Source of the DNA: Rhynochetos jubatus
Lineage: Eukaryota; Chordata; Aves; Eurypygiformes; Rhynochetidae
DNA: 64,000 nucleotides
Direction: 5' to 3'
Assembly (NCBI GenBank): GCA_027574665.1
Contig: CM050650.1
Location: 99,483,086-99,547,085 of the forward strand
Of the stretch, positions 39,441 to 51,300 are shown one piece after another. The stretch's first letter is position 1. Each line of letters opens with the position of its first letter. A model generated the notes under the pieces. It worked only from the letters and a program-made list of their open reading frames with translations, was not told where the DNA came from and ran no database searches. Made by a program: the position numbers and the translations under genes.

Positions 39441-41906
39441 GCTTACTAATGTATAAACACCAAGACATTTTACCATGTTTCAAATTGATTTGTAGATCTT
39501 TTCAGGAGAACTGGATAGAAGCAGCAAATACAAAGTTAATTTTTAATCAAGATGACTTTTAGAACAGTACAAATATTTGCAGTAGTTTATGAGATCCCAC
39601 ACTGTGTGTGGCCATGCTATTATGTGTTTTATTTATCTGAATCTTTATTTGTCAAACTTTTCATTTGTAAAGTCAGTTGTGTTATGAACATGGAGCCAAA
39701 CCTGAATTCACTATAAGAATTTTTTAGGAATAGCACTTTTTTTTTTTTTTAATTTTTGTTTTGCTTAACATCTGTTAAGTATATGGATGACTTCAGCTTG
39801 TTCCAAGACTTTGTGGTGAATGGCAGTTTGCCAGATCCTCCAAATCTAGTGCAAATTTCCTTATTTGTTACATATGTTAAATTTGTTGTAGTTGCTTTTT
39901 TTTGTCAAGTGTATTAAAATCTAATTATATGAAGCAATTGAAAATTGGCAAGGTTTTCAAACATCATTCAGCACAGTAGTGTGAAGAAGGGCCTACATTT
40001 TTGTCAAAGGTCTCATCAAACAATTTTATTTTTTATTCCATAGTTTATGAATTGATGTTCTGACTTATAAGTCATGATATTTTCAGAATAATAATATTCT
40101 GCTGTATTAACTTATGTGAGAGGAAACACAATTTTCTTTGTGCCCTACTGACAGTGATATTGTACTTCTCAATGTCTTAGTTCAGCTAGAGGCCATTGAA
40201 CTGCATTTTCATTTTTAGATCAATCATGGACAAATTCAAACTAAAGCCTTATCCTGTCTAAACTGCTCAAATGCAACATGAACATACTGTAATTTTTTCA
40301 GTCTGAAACTTCAGTACTGTTGTTAGTTCTTTGTGCAGGAGCCTACTGTAATTCTCTGTGTACTTGATTTTTTCTGAAAATCTGTAACCATGAAATTCTG
40401 AAAACCTGGAGTATGATCTTTTTCCACATTCTCTGTTTTCCTCCAAATATGAAAGCTTGGAAAAGGTAAGATGAAAGAAGGTGAAAGATAACATGTAAAG
40501 AAGGAAAAGGCTGAATCATTTTTGTCTGAACTTGACTCTGCCAAGTTACAGCTGAATCTCAGCTTGCCTTTGAAATTCCAAAGCAAACTTCTGAGATGAT
40601 CTAGCCAGTATTGTAGTTTAGAATTGGCACAGTTTAAGAAAGTCAAACTTTGCATGCCAGGTAACTCAAAGCTATAAATTCGATATAAAACCTCTATCCT
40701 GTTTATGCCATAATGATAGTCAAAACTACTATAAACTACATAGTTTCACTCTCCTTATGGTAAGAGTCAAAGAATAAGCAAAGAAATATGTTCAGGTGAG
40801 GCAGGAAATACCTTGCCTATCAATCCATAATAGAAAATCAAACCCTTTCCTGTCATATCTAGTGAAAAGTCTTCCAAGTACTCTTAAAGATAAGAAGACC
40901 CTGATTTTCTTGACCTGCTCTGGAGGAATAGTTGGATCAGCACAGAAAATGAGGCTCCAGCCTCCTTTCCCCGTGTTTCAACTGGGGCTTTGTTATTTAG
41001 CAGTCATTGTGGCTCATATATCAAAACATGAACTTCAGTAAAGCCAGGTCTTGAAAATTTCACAGATTTAAAAAATTCTCTAATGGATCAGATCCAATGA
41101 AGAAGTGTGGAATCTGCAGCAGTAGTTAGGCTGTACTTAGGCTAATAATTATTAGTTAAACCTAAACGAGGTGCCAGAATTGACATCCTAAAGACTCCCT
41201 GATTCAGGTGCCATTTACCCCTGAAGATGACTAACCACACCATAATACTTACCAATAAAATTTCCTCTTTAGTTTGCTTCTGTGCACGCACAGTATTAGC
41301 TCATTTTGAGCTGAAGTATGCAGTTCTTCGTAGAGTCTGATGAATTTTCTTCCACCCAAGATGCTGCGAGCATTTTTAACCAACGTAAGAAAGACTGAGT
41401 TTCTCAACAAGTGAAAGCGGTCACCCCTTGACATAAAAGTAGCTGTGATGCAGCTACCATGTGTACAGCTGTGATGCTATTGGGCTAAACAACTGATCTG
41501 AGATTAGCTTGCTACCAAGCCTGTGGAGAATCAAATGAACCTTTTTTTTGGCATCATTATCAGTGGATCTAGCCACCAGGCTACATACAGAACTGAAAAA
41601 GAACACACTTTCTAGTAAACCTGCATGAAGTTGCGCCACTGGGTAGGAAGGAATTTAAAATTTCTGAAACCAGAAACATCACAAGAAAAAAATGTTGCAA
41701 CAGATAAAGTTTGGTTTTTTCTCCTTGAAGGTGGTGGTGAGGGCTTCAGCTATAGGCCACGTCAGGAACTGAACTGACACTGTCCACTTTTTTGGTAAGT
41801 ATACTAACTACAACTTAGGTAAAAGTGAGTGGTTTCACTATTACCACAACTTTCGTGTTAAATAAAATACCTATGTAGAACATAGACTAGAGAATAGACA
41901 TCTCTC

Positions 41907-41946
41907 AGAACAGAGAACTCTGGTCTTTGAGAGTTCTCTCTGTTCT
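41907..41946 (+). repeat. Imperfect inverted repeat (hairpin)
   Basis: The left arm agaacagagaactct (41907-41921) pairs with the right arm agagttctctctgttct (41930-41946), with a two-base bulge and an 8-base loop. It could fold in DNA or RNA. No function is implied by the neighbours. Confidence 0.6.
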
Positions 41947-43493
41947 TTGAAGTTCAGTTCTTTGAGACTTCTAGGTGTCTGTGTTCCTAACTACCATGAA
42001 GGATTGCTAACTGGTGCTAGGAGACCCTTACACCCTGGAGCAGATTTTAGATATGCATCCTAGGCTTCTCAGCATCTGGGCTGTCCAGTTTGCAATTCTA
42101 AGGCTCTTAACTCTCCCTATCCACTGAAACAGAATACCTATTAAATCATGGGGATGAACAACCTGAAATTCCTTGGTTCTTTACTGGGTCTGTTTTAGAA
42201 ACTACTTGGGAGCTTGTAGAGAGACTTAAAGGCAGGTCTGTTATTCTATAATGATGTGCACATTGGAAAAGATGAACAGTCACATCTGGAGCCTGTGCTT
42301 TACCCGCACATTCAGCTTCAACCACATAGTGAGTTATAGTAATCCAGGGTGGAGGTCACAGACAAATGGATTGTTTGTCAGGATCGTTACAAGGGAGGAA
42401 GAAACATAAAGCCAGATTCAAAAAAACCCAACGTTTATGTGCCAAAAGTGTCACCTGGGATGTATTTAGGCCTGTGGGTTCAGGTGAGCAATCCCCACAA
42501 AATCCTTCTTTTCTTGTAGTATGACTGAGAATCCTGAGGCATCTCATGTTCTTGCTACTAAGATTTGTTAAGCACATAAAGTGCTGCTGCTCTGCTTTCC
42601 TGGGCTGGCATCATTTTGACTGTGCAGAGCATTTTAATGCCTAATGTTTAAATTCACAGAATTGGCATGTATTGCCCTTAAGGTCGAGGGCTAATCCAGT
42701 TGCTATGCCATGACCATGCATCACTCACATAGGCAGCTTTGAGTTCAGCACGTAATAAACCAGTTGAGACTGCAGCCCTTCAAAACCATGGCAAGAACTG
42801 TAAGTGATGGGATGGTGCTACTGCTCTCTGGTGTTTCTGACTTTCTAAATCTTTATGCTTATATTCAATGACCCATCGCTAGTGGTGCCTGCTCTTTCAG
42901 ACCTTATCAGGTCCCCCCACTGAGTACACTGCTGACTCTTCACCCTGGAGTAATTCTCTAGCTGCAGAAGGCTTGCATCTGGTTGTTTGGCTCCCATGAA
43001 CAGGCGCTGCTATTACTATGTCATTATAAAGATTATATATCTATGTATACATATTTGTTGAAAGGTATAAAGAAAAAGCAACAGAGTGCTGAATTATCCT
43101 GATCACACTGTTGGAATGTGAGGACAAATTGTCTCACTGTCTGTTTTGCTGATGGGTCTGTGTAAGTTCTGAAAAGGAATAGCATAAGCTCTGGGAGGCT
43201 GCAGGAGGAGGGAAGGAGTACTTATTGAGTGCCCTCTCCAAGTCTTATCAGAGACAAATTAGATGTACCAAGATATTTAATTCTGTGCTTTGGAGACTTT
43301 CTTCTGTATGTTACTGTCTCAAAGTCACCGCAGAGATCTCAGAGAACACCATGGAGATCATCTTGCTTGTTCCAGGGCCATGAAGTATGTAAACTGGAGT
43401 TCTCAGGGCAGTCTTTGGTCTGTATCCTGGTCTAAGCAGTAGATTTTCTTTTTCCCATGTTGCTGGCAATAGCTATAAAGTCAAATACAGGCT

Positions 43494-43834
43494 TCATAGA
43501 ATCATAGAATGGTTTGGATTGGAAAGGACCTTAAAGATCATCTAGTTTGAACCCCTCTGCCATGGGCAGGGACACCCTCCACTAGACCAGGTTGCTCAAA
43601 GCCTCATCCAGCCTGGCCTTGAAGACAGCCAGGGATGGGGCATCCACAGCTTCTCTGGGCAACCTGTCCCAGTGCCTCACCACCCTCTCCATGAAGAATT
43701 TCTTCCTGATATCTAATCTAAATCCCCCTGCTTTCACTTTAAACCCATTACCCCTTGTCCTGTCACTACAGGCTCTTGTAAAAAGCCCCCCACCCCCAAC
43801 TTCCTTGTAGGCCCCTTCAGGTACTGGAAGACTT
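43494..43834 (-). mobile_element. CR1 LINE 3' end with intact ORF2 C-terminus
   Basis: CR1 on the - strand. The + strand begins with the reversed tail catagaatcatagaatgg. The - strand frame encodes the usual C-terminus of CR1 ORF2, including LDIRKKFFMERVVRHWDRLP and [18 protein letters not shown]. The frame is open over this part, so it is relatively young or mildly diverged. The upstream boundary at about 43834 is approximate and the rest of ORF2 is absent. Confidence 0.92.
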
Positions 43835-46800
43835 CTTTGGCTGGTCAAGATACTACATTGTTCTAAAGGCTTGGCTGGTGTGCTTTTTCAGAGGACAAGT
43901 TGATCAGTTCCATTAGTAATGGGCATATTTGTTCTTCAGTGCCTTTCACAAGACAGCAATGACATGGATCCCGTACCTGGATAGTGCTAGTCTTCCAGAA
44001 GCAGCTTGCTTTGTAGTTTAAACTTTTATGTATTAGGGCAACTTGGCTCTGGACCAGCACTTTTATGTTTCATTTTCATGTATAACCAGAGTTTATGGAA
44101 AGAAGAAGTGAATATTCTGGTCTTATGAATGAGTCCAGAGAGGCTTTGGCTAATTTTCCTTTCTTAATAGCATCATTTGAGTTCATAAAGCTTTTATTAT
44201 TGTAATAAGGAGTTGCAAAATGAAGAATGAAAGTCTGTGAGGTAAAGTTCCTAGGTTTGGGATCAGTGCTGTTGAAACAAAATAATACTTGTCCAAAGAG
44301 CTAGTGTGAATGTAGAAGATCTGCCTATTTTTTCACAGAGTTATTTTTAAGGGGTAGAAATATTGTTTAGTTACTGTGATACATGAAAATGAGTATCCTT
44401 TGCCACAGAGTTTTTCTGTGGCATTTCTCAGACAGCCTTAAGTTCTCTTTACTGATTGTGAAATGTCTAGAGAACTGACTAAACAGAAGAATCAGTCTGG
44501 AGAAGTGAATGAAAGACACTTGCTTTCCAGTTCTTGATGTGCTGATCAATGCTTTCTTCTGTTATATTTTTGAAGATTATTTTCCTCTACAGTCCTGCTC
44601 TAATGCAGTGTTGATCTTCAGTGCTGCAATAACACAGCAGGCAGAAGGACTACAGCCAAAGTCAACTTAGTGCTTTGAAACTGATGTCAAAGAGATGATA
44701 TGTTTGTTAAGGAATTGTCATGTACCCTCTTGGTCAAATGTGTTTGTGATCTTGCAATATGTGGTGTTAAAGTTGAAATAAAATCTATCTCAGTGTTTAT
44801 TGAAACTGATATGCTCATGTATTACGCCAGATTCAGCAGCACTGACTAACCGGCTTACACATACGGCATTAGCAAATATAAACTGTCTCTCTGACATGTA
44901 TGCCTGTGTTGACTTTGTTACCTTGTAATCCATTTGGAGTGCATTTTCTTAGGATTACCATTTTATCAGTTGCGCCTGTGTGCTTTTATAGCTGACAAAT
45001 CTCTTCTAAGCTACTAGGGAAACATTTCTTCTCTCCATTAATGAAACATTAAAAGCTACAGCCAGGAATGGAGGTAGGAGTCAAAAAATTCAATGAGGCA
45101 TTATCTAACTTCAGATGTTTGACTGCAGAGTAGAAATCTGTGCCCTATAAGTGAAGACCCCCTGCACACTTCATGGGAGACTGAATGATTTCAGCATGTG
45201 GTCTGAAACATCAGCATCTCGATCAGGGAACTTTCTTGGATGATTCAAGAGTAAAATTCCCTACCCCATGCTACCATTGAAGTGTCTCAATGTGAGGTGC
45301 AGTTAGTTATCTTCACCAGATTGAATCCAAGTATTTTTCCTAGTGGAAAGACATCCAGAGTAATTTTTTTGAAAGAACCAAATGGTGTTCACTCTCATCA
45401 TTAAGGGTGTTGGTGCGGCTTCCATACACCTTCTGTGTTATTAGCTTGATCTAACATCTAGCTCAAGAGTACCAGGATGTGAATCCCACAACCACTGAAA
45501 AAGGCTGACCCCAAGCCTGTCTCTCCAAGCAGCCCATTCTCTCACCTCACAAACAGGTGAAATGGCAGAGGAAAATCTTCCTTTTGAAGAATTAAGGACT
45601 CATTGTGGCAAGACAGGAGAAGTGGAGACTTGGATTTTAGAGCCTTGTAGCCTCAGTACTGCCTAAGGAACAGCTAGTCCTGTGTACTTGTCTCAAAAAC
45701 TCTTTACACGTTTAATTTGAAACAATCTTTAGATAAACAATAAATCATCTTGAAAGAAAAACTGGAACCTGGTATTCCTCCTTTTGAAGGAGAGTCCTGT
45801 AAGTCTTCCAGTGGAAGGGGGATGAATGCCACGATCTTACCCAAAATTACCTATGCCCTGAAAATCCCAAGTCATCAATGAGACCATTTTCCTCAGTTAG
45901 GAATAGGTGTGGATGTCTCATTTCAGAGGAAAAGATATGAATGATGAGGCTGACACAAAGATAGTGCTGCTTTTCCATCACAAAACTCTTCATGAAGCAC
46001 TTAGAGTCTAATCATGATCACCTGAATACAGACCATCCCAGCAGAAATGCCTTTATTTAATAATTAATGCCTAGATACAATTGACAAAATACAGTGTCAC
46101 TAGGAAACATAAATAAAAAGAATACATTTTACATGTATAATGCAGGAAATGTCTGTTTCCATTAAGCATTAAAGTCAGCCCTGAAGAAGAGAGCCTGTAA
46201 AATTACAGAAGCAACACAATAGCCACTTGCTATCTTGTTGTCTTTCAGAGTACCTCACATACACTCTGCTTCAAATACGTTTTACATACTTTGTGTGTGA
46301 GTGTGTGTGACTAAGCACATATATGAGAAGAGTTCCTAATAGCTAAATATATGATAATAAGAAAACAAGGAGTTTATAAGACAGAAAGTTACAGGAGATG
46401 TTATAATGATTGAGGTTTAGTTAATTCAGAATATTAATGGATTTCTTCACTATTTTTGACACAGAGGGTTCAGCATTGCATCATTGTTTTTTAAAGTCAG
46501 TCCGAATACCAACTCAGGATTCACTTCATATGTGCATTTCCTATATAAGAACTGCTTTTCTCTAACACTGATGAGAACATATTCTCAATAGCATTTTCAG
46601 TTTGAACTCTTTCCTCTATATGGTTTTAAGATGAATATTAACATACTGCTATCAAAATACCTACATAACGGGAGGTAAACTAAATGCTGCAAATTGCGGA
46701 ACTGCTAAAGGACACTTTTGATTAACAAACTAACCAACTTTGCACTTCTCTGTTGTATTTTTGTCAAAAGACTAGTTTAGTAATGAGAGAGAACTTGATT

Positions 46801-48185
46801 GCAAAACAAAGAGGAATTTTTGAGTTTATGCAGATCCTAAAGAGTGAGAAAATGCATGTTGTAATAATTGTTAGTAACTGTAAAACTTCCCCAGTAGAAC
46901 TGTACACCCAAGATTTTGCTGTCACACTAAATCATTTCACAAGCTACCAAAGCCAGAAGCAAAAGTCACATCGAAGGGTAGAGATACCTGCTCTTCTGAT
47001 CACATCATAGATTTCCAGCCCTAGATCTGAATTAGTCATGGTCAAAACTGGAGCTGAATTCAGTGGAACCAGTATTTCATTCCTGATGCTGTTTGTTGTG
47101 TTAGTTGCTACTAAAGTAGGAATCGTGACAAAATTCAAATTAATCAGATTTAAAATAAAATGAATTCATCAGATGCTATCATAACAGGAAAATATATATG
47201 CTACTCATGTTAACAGTTGTATAAGAAATGCCGGTCCATTATCCTGTGCTGCCCAGAACCAGATCATTACAAAGATGTAACAAAGAAAACCAATTGCTAG
47301 TAAATAGTAGCTTAAATCTAGGAAACAACTCAGCTACAGGGAGAAATCCAGAATTCGTAGTCAGAAAGTGGGATCCAGAGTGGTGTGTTAGGGACCATGA
47401 CTCCCAGTACAGTGCATGGGGAGAATTAGGCACTTCGGATATTGCCTAGAGACAATGAATAGGAAACACAGATGATGAGATGGGTCTTATCTTCTCTCTC
47501 AAGAAGTAGGCACTTCAGCCCCAAGCAAGTGGCTCTCTCCACAGGGTGTTCAGACCACAAAATGCTTTCTAAAATTACCATATTCATATTGGCAAGGCTC
47601 ACGCATTTCTTTTTGAAGCATATTGGAGGAGAAAGACAAACCAGTTTCAGCAACCATATACTGGGGTTGAAGCATTAGCTCAGATAGTCAGAGTTTAATT
47701 CCTCTTCGTACTGAAAAGGGTTGTAATCCTGATCTCCTCCTGTCCCACCAAGTGCTCCACCATCAAACTGCAGACAGCCTACCTGTGACTGCTGCCTTAG
47801 GAATATCGCATCAGGTACTTGATACCTGGGTCCCTATGGTACAAAACTACCACAGACGTACTTTTTAACAGCTCCCTCAAGTGTTTCTGAGTGGATTTGT
47901 TTGCTTTACACCAGATGAGTTCAGATCAGAAGGGTGAGTTTCAAAGATTGCCACTGCTGGGCAGATTCATGCTGATACAGCATTTATACCACTGTCGTGT
48001 GCAGTTGAAGGTGTAGGGAATGTGCAGCTCAGGACAGATCTGTGAATCTACGCAAATGAGACAGAGTACAGTTTTGGATGTTTTTTTAGCTTGTGAAAGG
48101 TTTAGTGCATGTTAATAAATATAGAAATCTTATGCATGCTCAACTACAAAATTCCATAATTTATAGTAGGTTTTCTAATATATAT

Positions 48186-48191
48186 TTTATT
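48186..48191 (-). promoter_or_regulatory. Candidate polyadenylation signal AATAAA of GFRAL
   Basis: TTTATT on the + strand, that is AATAAA on the transcribed strand, about 65 bases after the GFRAL stop. A more distal site is possible, so confidence is low. Confidence 0.35.
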
Positions 48192-48255
48192 ATCGCATAT
48201 GTACAATGGGCTGGCTTTCAAGAATAGCCTTAAAAAGCATAAGCAACAGAGTAGT

Positions 48256-48343
48256 TTATCTGTGACTTTTATAATGGACCATAAATGTTTCAGAAGAATG
48301 GTCTGGCGAGGAACTTCTTGACTCATGTTTTGTTCTGCAGGCT
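48256..48343 (-). CDS. GFRAL: GFRAL last exon: cytoplasmic tail and stop
   Basis: The acceptor is cattctttgtttgcag. Its first base completes the Arg codon from the transmembrane exon. The reading ACRTKHESRSSSPDHSSE, then TFMVHYKSHR, ends at TAA (48256-48258). Human has a similarly short tail (RTSRISSKARDPSS and so on). The shared Ser/basic character and the exact phase support the call. The extreme end is not conserved. Confidence 0.75.
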
Positions 48344-51300
48344 CTGCAAACAAAGAATGTGTATGTATTTAACAATAAACTACACAGCTTTTGGGTTGAA
48401 CTTTGGCTTAATTGAAATCAGTGGCAAAATTTCCCTCTTTTTATGATGAACACTGTGGTATAAAATAATTCCCGTCACAGTTATTGATGTACTGTTCTTT
48501 CTTCCATCCCCTGTCTTCTTTAAATCTGAGTTTTATTTATATGCTGATATTCCTGTAACTGCAAACCTAAAGAGAAAGCCTCTATTCCCATATATCCTTG
48601 ACTTGCCTTTTGCATTTTTGTGCATGATTCCTCTTTGATCTGCCTCTGAATTTAATAATGAAATTTGACTCAATATCCCTCCCACTATATATAGCTCCTG
48701 CTACATCATGTTCTGTTACCTATCATCTGACAGTGCAAGTCTTGAAATCTGGCCATTTAATTTGGTCCAAGAAAATGTATCATTTAAGAAATGGCCACGT
48801 TCATTTGACTAAGTGAATGCACATTTCTGTTTTCTTACCAAGCATTGGTGTATGGGCAGTTTCACATAGTGGGGGCAGGGGGAATGTTTACAGAATCCTA
48901 TCAGCAAAAATGGCATTTGGCAAGAATATTAACTACAATAGCAGCATTCACGGTTCAGTTTCTAAATATATTATAATGCTGAATATTCTCATTTCCTTTC
49001 TGCGTTACCTCTGCCTGCTACAGGGCTAGGAAAGTAGCCTCACAGAATTTTTTTGAATTCAGATTTCACCTTCCCCTGCCATGGGACAGGAAATGAAACC
49101 TCCTGAAGCCTGGGATCTCTGCATGAATGGAGGGCATTGTAGATACGCATCGCATTTCACTCCTCCCTGCTGACACCCACAATGTCAGTTCTTTCCATCA
49201 CTGGGGCATGCTGGACTGTTTTTAAAGACAGTTGCAGTGCCAACCTCTTAACTAAGTCAAAACATTTCATTTTCTGCTTTTCCAATTTCCAAGAACCAAT
49301 GATTAATATCCCTATCAAATTACCTGATCTTTAGGAGAGTCAACAGGACTATTCCTAGGATGAGAACTATGCAGGAGGAATAGGCAATAATGTAGACTGT
49401 TTCACCTATAAGTAAAAAACCAGAAAACAGACATGAAACATTTACTTCTTCAGTAATAAGAATCAGATTTGAGATCTGAGTTGGAATGCATACATGTATA
49501 AGTTAAATTAGCTACCAATTCTGACATAAGTAATTAAAACGAGGAAAAAGATCTAGACGGCATGCCAATGGTAAGAATAACTCTTCCTTCACCAGTTGGT
49601 GCAAAATCATTTTTAGACTCCTTTTAGTAAACACCAGCTCCGATAGCACTTCATACACGGAGCACTACCTTTTACTCCACTCCATGGGAACAGCTTCTTA
49701 CTCTGATTTGCGTTTTGGAGTATTCTCTCCGTTGATTTTAAGGTGTTAATTTTATTCTCAGTGTCAGAGGAGACCTGGCTCATACTTACCTTCTAGACTT
49801 CATCACAATCACTATAATTGCAGCGTGCAGCAATACTTGATCTAGAATGAAATTAATGTAAAATGGAATCTAACACTGTGTTTCTGGGCCCTGTGCCCAT
49901 GGTGTTTCCTCTTTCTCTTAGGCTTCTCACCAAAAAGTCACTTAGGCAGCTTATGTGCTAAAAATTCCAGCTGTTGAAAAACTGGGAGTTGTTTCAACTT
50001 TTGTTTTCCAAATGGAGGAGAATGGTTTTTCCTGGGGGAATCAATCCATCAGCTTTGATCAAATATTCTGAAGGAAATGTTTCTGTTGAAGATGTAACAT
50101 AAGCCCTGAACCTTGGATGGAGAGGTGCAGAGGTTAGATGACTTGACAAGAGGGCTCAGATCCAGAGCCGCAAGCATAAAACGTGAGACCTTTCTGTTAC
50201 TTTCCCATTGCACTGATTCTGTCGTGTTTCTACAATTAAATAAGTCTTGTTTATATAGGAACTGAAATGCAGATGGCTTTATCTGTTCCCAAGCTGCTCC
50301 ACCTCACATAGTCCATGAGGAAGAGATGGAGTCTCGGCCCCATCACTGGGCAACTTACCTCGGCTGTGAGAAGGCCAAATTCTGGTCTCTGAATCAGTTA
50401 GTTATCAGCTATTGTATGTTCTGTGTGTTTGTGCATATGCACACACAGACCCTAAATGAGACATTTCTATATACACTACATGTATGCAACGGATGCAGTG
50501 TATAGTGTAGTACAAACACAGGCAGTATGGATACTGGAGCAGCTCCAGTAAGAAAGGGTGAATATATATTCTACAACCAGACAAGCAGTGGGCAAGAGGT
50601 GAGCAGGGATTGGACCTGTTTGTTTTAAGGAAAAGAATAACTTTTAGGGTTTCTTTGCTGTTTGTGAATCTTAATTGTACACTCAGTCATTTTTTTTTAA
50701 ACTTTCTGCAACTGCAGGAGCAGTTGTAGGGGCAAAAGTTTCTTACTTTTTTGCAGTGGAAAGTGAGGTTCACACATATCTAAGGCAAATAGAAGTTCTT
50801 AAAGTACATCACTTATCACAAGGCTAGGAAAATTATTAGTAGCAATAGTCATGGATGGTTAAAAATGGGCTGATATAAATTCATCATCACATTGTAATGA
50901 TGGGCTAATATAATTTCATCATCACATTGTAACCCAAACCTGGTTTGCATTCTCTGACTATGTGGACAAAGAGATACAGATATCTGCATGTACCATGGAG
51001 AAAGAAAGGCACATGCAGTGTCTAAAGACTTATAACAGGAGGTGGCTAACATACGAGATGTTTCCAGCTTGGTTCTGCAGAGGGTGAATTGACACAAGTG
51101 GAGAGCAGTCATTTCCATTGCAAGGGGAAGGGCTGTGAGGCACTGGGAGGGCTGCTCTGTCCCATGGAGGTGGTCTGTAGTCATGAGAAGACCTTCTCAC
51201 CTCAGGGTAGGTCTATAGCAGGGCCACCATGGCTGCATGATGCATGTCTTGCCCTTCCTAGGATGGGCTGCAGACCTCAGGGATACAACAACTGGGGTTG

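Larger units (their letters stand above)
39441..48185 (+). other. Intergenic region between the convergent HMGCLL1 and GFRAL
   Basis: Between the two candidate polyadenylation sites. It contains one CR1 copy (43494-43834) and a hairpin-forming sequence (41907-41946). I see no gene, RNA or exon. Parts near 39.4-41 kb could belong to a longer HMGCLL1 3' UTR. Confidence 0.65.
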
